From assembly GCA_947461155.1 (NCBI GenBank), contig CANHKE010000119.1, forward strand, positions 1 through 5,426: a DNA stretch of 5,426 nucleotides. Reading direction: 5' to 3'. The notes under the pieces are model-generated. The model saw only the letters and a program-made list of their open reading frames with translations, searched no databases and was not told where the DNA came from. The stretch is from Cytophagaceae bacterium. GTDB taxonomy: Bacteria; Bacteroidota; Bacteroidia; Cytophagales; Spirosomataceae. Position 1 is the first letter of the stretch, and each line of letters starts with the position of its first letter. Position numbers and translations under genes: made by a program. Shown in pieces: positions 1 to 5,426 of the stretch.

Positions 1-1484
1 TATATGTGCCAATTTATCAATTTGAATTATCTGGAAATTATCACGAGTATACCTATGGGCCAGTTTTTGATAAAAATGGCGATATGTTAGTGACCTTAAA
101 TTTAGCTTGGATCGGTTTCGGGGAAGGTAAATTTTCGAAATGGCGCGGTTGGCTTTTGAAGATTAAACCAGATGGTACCATGGAGCCACATTCAGCTGGT
201 TTACGCTCTCCTGCAGGATATTCGATTAACGACGAAGGGGATATCTTTTATGGGGAAAATCAGGGGGATTGGGTTGGTTCTGGTCGCGTTACCCATTTAG
301 CCAAAGGTGATTTTGCTGGTAACCCAGGGGGTTTGAAATGGGCCAAAGAACCCAATAGTCCGTTCAAATTAACACTGGAAGAAATTCAAGACAATGGCGC
401 GCCGATGTACGAAGCAGCTGCCAAAGTGAAAAACTTGAAGTTGCCTGCTGTCTGGTTTCCACATGCCATTATGGGAATAAGCACTTCTGACATTTTGCAA
501 GATTCCACGAAAGGAAAATTTAGCCCATTCCCAGGTCAATATTTTGTGGCTGATCAAGGACAATCCAAAGTGATGCGGATGGGATTGGAGAAGGTGAATG
601 GGGTGTACCAAGGATTTTGTATCAATTACCGGGAAGGATTCCAATCCGGTATTTTACGCGAGCGTTTTGGCTTAGATGGTTCCATGTTTGTAGGTATGAC
701 GTCTCGTGGATGGGGCTCAACGGGAAAGAGTGAATTTGGACTGCAGCGTCTATTTTGGAATGGCGAGATGCCATTTGAAATTGAAAATATTCATGCAAGA
801 CCGGATGGATTTGAGCTTAGTTTTACCCAAGCCGTAGATGTGAATTCGGTTAAAAAGGCGGCTTCTTATGCCTTGCGATCGTATATTTATAAGTACCAGC
901 ATCAATACGGAAGTCCGATCATCGAATTAAAAGATCTGAAAATTTCAGCTATTGAGGTTTCGGCAGATAAGCGTAACGTTCGTTTGGTCATTGACGGTTT
1001 ACGTCAATTTTATATCCACGAATTCAAATTAGAAGGTATTCGCAATGAGGCTGGGGATCCATTGCTTCATGAAACAGCGTATTACACCTTGAATCAAATT
1101 CCTGCCGGAGCGCGGTTAGCTGTATCAGATGCGAATAAAATGCAAGCGGAAAAGATCGAAAAAGTCACCAATGTTGTCGCTTCCAAAACAAAAAGCAAAT
1201 CCATTATTTCAGATGCTGAAGCGATGGCTTTATTGAAAAAACATACCTGTCTAGCTTGTCACGCGAAAGAAGCAAAAGTAGTGGGCCCATCTTATGTGGA
1301 TATCGCCAAACGTAACTATACAGATAAACAAATTTTGGCTTTGGTCTATAAACCAAATCCACAGAACTGGCCAGATTATGCCACTGAGATGGCACCGATG
1401 AGCCATGTCCCGGCTGCGGATGTGCTCAAAATCGCTTCGTGGATTAATGGGCTGAAAAATAAAGCCTTACTCAATCGAGATTAG
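1..1484 (+). CDS. Sorbosone-dehydrogenase-like beta-propeller protein with C-terminal cytochrome c domain (5'-truncated by window)
   Basis: The frame is open to the left edge, so the GTG at position 6 is probably an internal valine and the N-terminus lies outside. About 493 residues are visible; numbers here count that GTG as 1. Residues ~15-260 hold propeller-type strands with PDG and EGD turns, a SPAGYSINDEGDIFYGENQGD stretch and a GQYFVADQGQSKVMRM stretch. I recognise these from large periplasmic glucose/sorbosone-dehydrogenase-like proteins of Bacteroidota and Planctomycetes/Verrucomicrobia. Residues ~265-375 look like an Ig-like domain ending in HETAYYTLNQIP. After a Lys-rich linker, residues ~405-485 form a class I cytochrome c domain: C415-L-A-C418-H419 is the haem-attachment motif, and M462 or M465 (MAPM) is the likely axial methionine. 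It should act in the periplasm, passing electrons from an unknown substrate to haem c. The substrate is not predictable. The gene converges on the DUF1573 gene and ends at a shared terminator. Family assignment is from memory of motifs, not a search. Confidence 0.85.
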   Translation, partial: YVPIYQFELSGNYHEYTYGPVFDKNGDMLVTLNLAWIGFGEGKFSKWRGWLLKIKPDGTMEPHSAGLRSPAGYSINDEGDIFYGENQGDWVGSGRVTHLAKGDFAGNPGGLKWAKEPNSPFKLTLEEIQDNGAPMYEAAAKVKNLKLPAVWFPHAIMGISTSDILQDSTKGKFSPFPGQYFVADQGQSKVMRMGLEKVNGVYQGFCINYREGFQSGILRERFGLDGSMFVGMTSRGWGSTGKSEFGLQRLFWNGEMPFEIENIHARPDGFELSFTQAVDVNSVKKAASYALRSYIYKYQHQYGSPIIELKDLKISAIEVSADKRNVRLVIDGLRQFYIHEFKLEGIRNEAGDPLLHETAYYTLNQIPAGARLAVSDANKMQAEKIEKVTNVVASKTKSKSIISDAEAMALLKKHTCLACHAKEAKVVGPSYVDIAKRNYTDKQILALVYKPNPQNWPDYATEMAPMSHVPAADVLKIASWINGLKNKALLNRD

Positions 1485-1487
1485 GAC

Positions 1488-1527
1488 AAAAAAAAGGCCG
1501 ACAAATTATTTTGTCGGCCTTTTTTTT
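1488..1527. terminator. Bidirectional intrinsic terminator
   Basis: The left arm GGCCGACAAA (1496-1505) and right arm TTTGTCGGCC (1510-1519) pair perfectly around a TTAT loop (1506-1509). The flanking A8 (1488-1495) and T8 (1520-1527) extend the pairing to 18 bp and supply a U-tract on either strand. It begins 4 bases after the cytochrome gene's stop codon and lies 10 bases beyond the DUF1573 stop codon on the other strand. It can therefore terminate both convergent transcripts. Confidence 0.95.
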
Positions 1528-1537
1528 CATGTGTTAA

Positions 1538-1912
1538 TTACTTCGGGATAACGGATCCTTGTATCGTCAAGATAATTTGCGAAACCTCACCATTATTTAC
1601 AACAGTAATCGTTTTATTAAAGTTTCCTGGTCTTCCTGCAGAATTGTACGACGCAGTTACTTTACCTGATTTACCGGGCATAATTGGCTCTCTTGTCCAT
1701 TCAGGAGTCGTGCAACCGCATGAAGGTTGAACATTAGAGATAACTACCGGTGTCTTTCCCGTGTTTGTAAATTCAAAGCTGTATGAAGCTTGCGTGCCTT
1801 CTTTAATTTTACCAAAATCGTGTTTCTCTGCCTTGAAATGGATAGCTCCTTGCGCGTTTGATTGAAAAGCGAAGCCTAAAATGAGTGCGAGTACTCCTAA
1901 AAATTTCTTCAT
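1538..1912 (-). CDS. Secreted DUF1573 domain protein
   Basis: The 124-residue product starts with a clear Sec signal peptide: MKK, a hydrophobic core at residues 4-16, then QSNA-Q with likely cleavage after A20. There is no lipobox cysteine, so it should be released into the periplasm or exported rather than lipidated. The mature part is a single DUF1573 domain, an Ig-like/ASH-type beta-sandwich. It shows the family hallmarks: HDFGKIKEG near residue 31, SFEFTNTGKTPVVI near 45, PSCGCT with C65 and C67, and a closing ITVVNN / ILTIQGSV strand pair. The full length is normal for single-domain members, which are abundant in Bacteroidota. The biochemical role of the family is unknown. The C-x-C pair could be a disulfide or metal site, but that is inference. 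The ATG at 1912 is preceded by A/T-rich sequence with no Shine-Dalgarno, as usual for the phylum, and by a good promoter. It is monocistronic, divergent from the E1 gene. Confidence 0.93.
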   Translation of the reverse strand: MKKFLGVLALILGFAFQSNAQGAIHFKAEKHDFGKIKEGTQASYSFEFTNTGKTPVVISNVQPSCGCTTPEWTREPIMPGKSGKVTASYNSAGRPGNFNKTITVVNNGEVSQIILTIQGSVIPK

Positions 1913-1943
1913 GGTTATTTTATTGGTTTACTTAGTTGAGTGA

Positions 1944-1974
1944 CAAATCTATAACAATGGGGAGATTCGGCAAA
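1944..1974 (-). promoter_or_regulatory. Bacteroidota-type -33/-7 promoter of the DUF1573 gene
   Basis: Read on the minus strand, TTTG (1974-1971) is followed after exactly 19 bp (1970-1952) by TAGATTTG (1951-1944). This is a full match to the Bacteroidota primary-sigma consensus TTTG-N19-21-TAnnTTTG. Transcription would start a few bases downstream, roughly 1935-1940, giving a leader of about 25 nt before the ATG at 1912. The match is seen directly; activity is inferred. Confidence 0.75.
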
Positions 1975-2015
1975 AGAAATGACTGAGTTTTTCAAAAAGT
2001 TTGAATTCGAACGTA

Positions 2016-2046
2016 TTTGGCCGACAAGGATTTTGTTGTATTTTTA
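2016..2046 (+). promoter_or_regulatory. Possible promoter of the E1-nuoI operon
   Basis: TTTG (2016-2019) is followed after 19 bp by TATTTTTA (2039-2046), one mismatch (final A for G) from TAnnTTTG. If real, transcription starts near 2050-2057. That would exclude the upstream TTG at 2001 as the start codon and leave TTG 2070, TTG 2076 or ATG 2133. The sequence is A/T-rich, so a chance match is possible. Confidence 0.4.
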
Positions 2047-2069
2047 CACGTTACATTAAACAAATACTC

Positions 2070-4490
2070 TTGTCTTTGACTCATAGCTATTCATTTTCTA
2101 ATCCTGGGATCTCATTTGATCCGAATCAGGTAATGGATAATTATCGACTTGCCGCGATAAGTCGGGCATGTAGTTTGCTTGTTCGGAAAGAGGTATTTTC
2201 AGGTCGTGCGAAGTTTGGCATTTATGGCGATGGAAAGGAATTATGCCAAATAGCCCTTGCCAATGCCATGCAACGTGGCGATTATATTTCAGGCTATTAC
2301 CGTGATCAAACCATTGGTGTAGCGATAGGAGATCTAACTTGGCCGCAATATTTCGCCCAATTATACGGACATCCCGACATACAATTTGATCCACATTCGG
2401 GTGGCCGACAAATGAACAATCACCACGCGACGCGATGGCTCGATGCCCAAGGCGAGTGGTTGAATCAAACAGAAAAATTCAATACGGTTGCGGGAATTTC
2501 CTCTACAGCTGCGCAGATTCCACGTGCGTTGGGCGTGGCTTATGCGTCCAAAATGTATAAGGAACGTCCTGATTTACAGGAACATAGCGAGTTGTTTTCG
2601 AAAGGTGGCCGCGAAGTTTGTTTTACGACGATTGGTGATGCTTCCACGTCCGAGGGGATGTTTTTGGAGTGTATCAACGCCGCAGGTGTGTTGCAAATTC
2701 CGATCGTTTTCTCCGTTTGGGATGATGGATATGGGATTTCGGTACCCATTGAATTCCAAACGACCAAGTCCTCGATTTCAAAGGCTTTAGCGGGGTATCA
2801 ACGAACAGATACGGAGAAAGGATTGGAGATTTTTCAAGTGAAAGCTTGGGATTATCCTGGACTGGTGGCGGCATACGAACAAGCAGCACGTTTAGCGCGC
2901 GAGGAATATGTGCCGTGTTTGGTGCATGTGATCGAATGTACGCAGCCACAAGGTCATTCGGCGTCCGGTTCGCACGAAAGATATAAATCGGCGGAACGTC
3001 TTCAATTCGAGCAAGATGCGGATTGTAATTTGCGTTTTCGGGAATGGATTGTGCAGTCGGGCATTTCAGATGAAGGGACGCTGGCGGCCATCGATGCGGA
3101 GGCGACGATCGAAGCGCGGCGTTTTCAAAAAGAAGCTTTTGCGGCCTATATGGCCTCGATTGACGTAGATAAAAAAGGCTTTCTTCGGATTGCTAAAAAC
3201 CTATACGATTCCACCAATGAGCCCGGTTTAATAGCGCCAATTTTGGAAGAATTGAATCAATTATCCTATCCCATTTTCAGTGATTTGGTGCGTGCTGGAC
3301 GTAAAACCTTGCGGGCTTTCCGTTTCTTCCAGGGGCCTGCAGTGAAGCTATTACGTCACTGGTTGGATGAATTAGAAACGAAAAACCACCGCCGCTTTAG
3401 TTCGCATCAAATGAGTGAATCGGCACAAAGCCCGATGCACATCAAAGGCGTTCGAGCGGAATATGACAAAGAGCCCGTTTTAGTGGATGGACGTGAAATT
3501 TTGAATAAAAGTTTCGCTCAATTTTTAACGGATCCGCGCGTGTTTATCTTGGGAGAAGACGTTGGAAAAATTGGAGATGTAAATCAAACCTTAGCAGGTT
3601 TACAGGATATATTTGGTCCGCTAAAAGTGACGGATACGGGGATTCGAGAGGTGAGTATTGTGGGTCAGGGAATTGGCGCCTCGATGCGCGGATTACGTCC
3701 GATTGTTGAAATTCAATATTTGGATTATATATTTTACCCTTTCCCGATTTTGTCGGATGATTGGGCTTGTTTGCATTACCGCACCGCAGGAGGCCAAAAG
3801 GCGCCGATGATTCTGCGTACGCGCGGTCATCGCCTAGAAGGTATTTGGCATTCGGGTAGTCCGATGGCCGTTTTGATTAATGGCTTGCGCGGGGTACATT
3901 TTTGCGTTCCTCGCGACATGACGCAGGCTGCGGCCATGTATCGAACTTTATTGGCTGGGGATGATCCAGGTGTGGTGGTGGAATGTTTGAATGGGTATCG
4001 GTTGAAAGAACCTATGCCTACAAACCTATTAGAAATTCAAGTAGAATTAGGTGTACCTGAAATCTTGCGGGAGGGGAATGATTTGACGATTGTGACCTAC
4101 GGTTCGATGTGTCGGATTGTAATGGAAGCGGCGAGTAGTTTGGCAGATTTAGGCATTTCGGTTGAGGTGATTGATGTGCAAACATTATTGCCGTTTGATC
4201 GCTACCATCATATTTTAACGTCGATTCAAAAGACACAGCGGGTGCTGTTTGCCGATGAGGACATGCCGGGTGGAACGTCTGCCTACATGATGCAAGAGGT
4301 ATTAGATAAGCAAGGTGCATTTTCTTGGCTGGATAGTCCGGCGCGTTGTTTGGCGGCGATGCCGCACCGGCCGCCCTATAGTTCGGATGGGGATTATTTC
4401 TCGAAACCGAATGTGGAAAATGTGGTGGATACGGTGTACGAGATGATGCGTGAGGTGGATCCTTCGTCTTATCCGGCGATTTATTTTTAA
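2070..4490 (+). CDS. Fused E1 alpha-beta subunit of a 2-oxoacid dehydrogenase complex (thiamine diphosphate-dependent)
   Basis: E1 decarboxylates a 2-oxoacid on thiamine diphosphate and passes the acyl group to the E2 lipoyl arm. The alpha half (to ~3400) shows GYYRDQT (near 2295), a GGRQMNNHHATR loop (near 2400), TAAQIPRALG, and a diphosphate/Mg motif running from GDAST (2634) to DDGYGIS (2721). It also has a QPQGHSASGSHERYK loop (near 2945), the counterpart of the regulated loop of other E1 alphas. A charged linker leads to the beta half (from ~3480): GEDVGKIGDVNQT, FGPLKVTDTGIREVSIVG with the catalytic-type Glu at 3648-3650, GLRPIVEIQYLDYIF, and a C-terminal transketolase domain (DLTIVTYGS, VEVIDVQTLLPFD) ending GDYFSKPN. 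Its length of ~800 residues matches two fused subunits. The frame is open from TTG 2001, and the only ATG near the N-terminus is at 2133. I chose TTG 2070 because homologues I recall keep a helix before NYRLA that ATG 2133 would cut, and because a possible promoter ends at 2046; TTG 2076 is equally possible. Substrate (branched-chain 2-oxoacid or pyruvate) is undecided. Such proteins are sometimes mislabelled tungsten formylmethanofuran dehydrogenase. Confidence 0.92.
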   Translation: MSLTHSYSFSNPGISFDPNQVMDNYRLAAISRACSLLVRKEVFSGRAKFGIYGDGKELCQIALANAMQRGDYISGYYRDQTIGVAIGDLTWPQYFAQLYGHPDIQFDPHSGGRQMNNHHATRWLDAQGEWLNQTEKFNTVAGISSTAAQIPRALGVAYASKMYKERPDLQEHSELFSKGGREVCFTTIGDASTSEGMFLECINAAGVLQIPIVFSVWDDGYGISVPIEFQTTKSSISKALAGYQRTDTEKGLEIFQVKAWDYPGLVAAYEQAARLAREEYVPCLVHVIECTQPQGHSASGSHERYKSAERLQFEQDADCNLRFREWIVQSGISDEGTLAAIDAEATIEARRFQKEAFAAYMASIDVDKKGFLRIAKNLYDSTNEPGLIAPILEELNQLSYPIFSDLVRAGRKTLRAFRFFQGPAVKLLRHWLDELETKNHRRFSSHQMSESAQSPMHIKGVRAEYDKEPVLVDGREILNKSFAQFLTDPRVFILGEDVGKIGDVNQTLAGLQDIFGPLKVTDTGIREVSIVGQGIGASMRGLRPIVEIQYLDYIFYPFPILSDDWACLHYRTAGGQKAPMILRTRGHRLEGIWHSGSPMAVLINGLRGVHFCVPRDMTQAAAMYRTLLAGDDPGVVVECLNGYRLKEPMPTNLLEIQVELGVPEILREGNDLTIVTYGSMCRIVMEAASSLADLGISVEVIDVQTLLPFDRYHHILTSIQKTQRVLFADEDMPGGTSAYMMQEVLDKQGAFSWLDSPARCLAAMPHRPPYSSDGDYFSKPNVENVVDTVYEMMREVDPSSYPAIYF

Positions 4491-5426
4491 TGACTGATAT
4501 GAAGCACTATTTCAAGGAGATTGTGGATGTGATTCAAAGTACTCGAAAGGGGATGGCTTTGACATGGAAGCATGCTTGGGATGCGCGAAAGCAGCGTACG
4601 CAACATAATATTCAGGATGAGACGTATTTTGCACAACCTACGGGTATTGCAACGCTTCAGTATCCGCATGTAGATATTCCTACGCCGGATAATGGCCGCT
4701 ATCAATTACACAATGAAATGGATGATTGCATTGTGTGTGATAAGTGTGTCAAAGTTTGTCCCGTGGATTGCATTGATATCGAGCCTATCAAAGCCACTGG
4801 GTTGGTTGGCCATGCTTCCGATGGTTCTCCCATTCGTTTATATGCAGCTAAATTTGACATTGATATGTCGAAGTGTTGTTTTTGTGGACTTTGTACGACG
4901 GTTTGTCCGACGGAATGTTTGACGATGACATCGGAGTATGATTTTTCTGTATTTGAAGTGAAAGAGCATAATTTTTCATTTGCAAATTTGACGGCCGAGG
5001 AGGCGGAGGAGAAGAAGCGTTTGTATGAACAGTTTGTGGCGGAGAAAGAAGCGATGAAGCAGGCGGGGGATAGTGGTCAGTCGGCAGTGGTCAGTCCAGA
5101 GTCCGATGTCCCAAGTCCGGAGGTGAAGAAGGCAGCTTTTAAGCCGAGTTTTAAACCGAAGGTAGTGGACAGTGGTCAGTCGTCAGTGGTCAGTCCGGAG
5201 TCCGAAGTCCCAAGTCCAGCGTCTGTTGTCCCAAGTCCAGCGTCTGTTGTCCCAAGTCCAGCGTCTAAGGCGAAGCCTACAATTAAGCCAAGTTTTAAAC
5301 CGAAGTCAGTGGACAGTGGTCAGTCGTCAGTGGTCAGTCCAGAGTCTGAAGTCCCAAGTCCAGCGTCTGTTGTCCCAAGTCCAGCGTCTAAGGCGAAGCC
5401 TACATTTAAGCCAAGTTTTAAACCGA
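4490..5426 (+). CDS. nuoI: NuoI-like NADH-quinone oxidoreductase subunit, two 4Fe-4S clusters, with repeat-expanded C-terminal tail (3'-truncated by window)
   Basis: The frame from ATG 4490 stays open to the window end (312 codons). The N-terminal ~30 residues form the amphipathic segment typical of NuoI (KEIVDVIQSTRKGMALTWKHAW), which lies against the membrane arm. Two clusters follow: C80-x2-C83-x2-C86-x3-C90-P and C129-x2-C132-x2-C135-x3-C139-P, carrying N6a/N6b-type centres that pass electrons towards quinone. The first motif residues of the two clusters are 49 apart; the insert (GLVGHASDGSPIRLYAAKFDIDMSKC) and CCFCGLCTTVCPTECLTMT are forms I associate with Bacteroidota NuoI. A charged helix (residues ~168-192, AEEAEEKKRLYEQFVAEKEA) leads into a Pro/Ser/Val-rich, probably disordered tail from residue 194. 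The tail is built from heptanucleotide DNA repeats and KPSFKPK peptides. NuoI cores are normally ~150-200 residues, so the tail is a large addition. The ATG overlaps the E1 stop (TAATG), implying translational coupling. Another dicluster ferredoxin is the alternative; other nuo genes are not in the window. Confidence 0.88.
   Translation, partial: MTDMKHYFKEIVDVIQSTRKGMALTWKHAWDARKQRTQHNIQDETYFAQPTGIATLQYPHVDIPTPDNGRYQLHNEMDDCIVCDKCVKVCPVDCIDIEPIKATGLVGHASDGSPIRLYAAKFDIDMSKCCFCGLCTTVCPTECLTMTSEYDFSVFEVKEHNFSFANLTAEEAEEKKRLYEQFVAEKEAMKQAGDSGQSAVVSPESDVPSPEVKKAAFKPSFKPKVVDSGQSSVVSPESEVPSPASVVPSPASVVPSPASKAKPTIKPSFKPKSVDSGQSSVVSPESEVPSPASVVPSPASKAKPTFKPSFKP
5072..5120 (+). repeat. Heptanucleotide repeat block 1 (7 units)
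   Basis: The stretch divides exactly into seven 7-mers: AGTGGTC, AGTCGGC, AGTGGTC, AGTCCAG, AGTCCGA, TGTCCCA, AGTCCGG. GT at positions 2-3 is invariant. The period of 7 is out of step with the codon period, so the protein shows only a weak pattern (SGQSAVVSPESDVPSPE). Confidence 0.9.
5164..5266 (+). repeat. Heptanucleotide repeat block 2 (14 full units plus 5 bases)
   Basis: The block starts AGTGGAC, AGTGGTC, AGTCGTC, AGTGGTC, AGTCCGG, AGTCCGA. It then cycles through AGTCCCA or TGTCCCA, AGTCCAG and CGTCTGT. GT at positions 2-3 holds in every unit. The last part is three tandem 21-bp steps (5204-5224, 5225-5245, 5246-5266); the second and third are identical, and the first differs only in beginning GAA rather than GTT. 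Each step encodes seven residues, VVPSPAS (first copy EVPSPAS, preceded by S). Confidence 0.92.
5308..5389 (+). repeat. Heptanucleotide repeat block 3 (11 full units plus 5 bases)
   Basis: The order of heptamers is the same as in block 2 (AGTGGAC, AGTGGTC, AGTCGTC, AGTGGTC, AGTCCAG, AGTCTGA, AGTCCCA, AGTCCAG, CGTCTGT, TGTCCCA, AGTCCAG, CGTCT). It has only two 21-bp steps (5348-5368, 5369-5389) where block 2 has three. The difference is exactly three heptamers, so the reading frame is kept. Confidence 0.92.

Larger units (their letters stand above)
5069..5425 (+). repeat. Higher-order repeat region in the nuoI tail: three imperfect units
   Basis: Three units each begin DSGQS(A/S)VVSPES and end in a KPSFKP peptide. 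Unit 1 covers 5069-5158, unit 2 5168-5302 and unit 3 5312-5425, with start-to-start spacings of 99 and 144 bp. Units 2 and 3 are nearly identical in DNA, including third codon positions. They differ mainly by one extra 21-bp step in unit 2 and a few substitutions. Unit 1 is shorter and more diverged. The array reaches the window edge, so more units may follow. Confidence 0.92.

Noticed and set aside
369..644. A 91-codon minus-strand frame inside the cytochrome gene
   Set aside because: It lies antisense to conserved propeller sequence and has no recognisable family features.
1979..2059. A 26-codon ATG-initiated open frame just upstream of the E1 gene, in a different frame
   Set aside because: It is short, has no recognisable motif, and overlaps the candidate E1 promoter. 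Nothing beyond an open frame supports it.
2488..2790. A 100-codon plus-strand frame, and several minus-strand frames, inside the E1 gene
   Set aside because: They overlap strongly conserved E1 motifs in another frame and their translations show no domain features, so they are shadows.
4692..4922. A 76-codon plus-strand open frame with several cysteines and hydrophobic stretches
   Set aside because: It is an out-of-frame reading of the nuoI-like gene across its two cysteine motifs. The true frame from 4490 has both complete 4Fe-4S motifs.
5069..5426. The tandem repeats considered as a CRISPR array or a set of attachment sites
   Set aside because: There are no unique spacers between identical direct repeats. 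The period is 7 nt and degenerate, and the whole tract is an open frame continuous with the ferredoxin domain.

Overview
The window looks like chromosomal DNA from a member of the Bacteroidota. The evidence is a fused E1 alpha-beta 2-oxoacid dehydrogenase and a NuoI-like ferredoxin of the type I associate with that phylum, a DUF1573 lipid-free secreted protein, absence of Shine-Dalgarno sequences, and a promoter matching the Bacteroidota -33/-7 consensus (TTTG, 19 bp, TAnnTTTG). I cannot assign a genus. Base composition is moderate and looks even through the window. I see no tRNA, rRNA, CRISPR array, insertion sequence or integrase.

Layout. (1) Positions 1-1484, plus strand: the 3' part of a large periplasmic protein with a sorbosone-dehydrogenase-like beta-propeller, an Ig-like domain and a C-terminal cytochrome c domain. 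(2) Positions 1488-1527: a perfect 18-bp hairpin flanked by A8 and T8, a bidirectional terminator shared by two convergent genes. (3) Positions 1538-1912, minus strand: a small secreted DUF1573 protein with its own recognisable promoter. (4) About 2070-4490, plus strand: a single-chain E1 component (alpha and beta fused) of a 2-oxoacid dehydrogenase complex. (5) From 4490 to beyond the window end, plus strand: a NuoI-like protein with two 4Fe-4S clusters. Its start codon overlaps the E1 stop codon by one base, so the two are almost certainly co-transcribed.

The most unusual part is the 3' end of the nuoI-like gene (5069-5426). After a normal ferredoxin domain and a charged helix, the reading frame runs into three blocks of a degenerate 7-nucleotide DNA repeat of the type nGTnnnn (commonly AGTGGTC, AGTCCAG, AGTCCCA). 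The blocks are separated by copies of a short KPSFKPK peptide. Because 7 is not a multiple of 3, three heptamers make one 21-bp, 7-residue unit (VVPSPAS). The pattern is visible at the DNA level rather than the protein level. This suggests that a dispersed, normally non-coding heptamer repeat has entered and expanded inside the tail of a respiratory-complex subunit gene while keeping its frame open.

Functionally, E1 would start oxidative decarboxylation of a 2-oxoacid, ending in NADH made by E3. NuoI would carry electrons from NADH to quinone inside complex I. The overlap therefore puts an NADH-producing and an NADH-consuming component in one transcript. Whether that coupling is meaningful or accidental cannot be read from this window.
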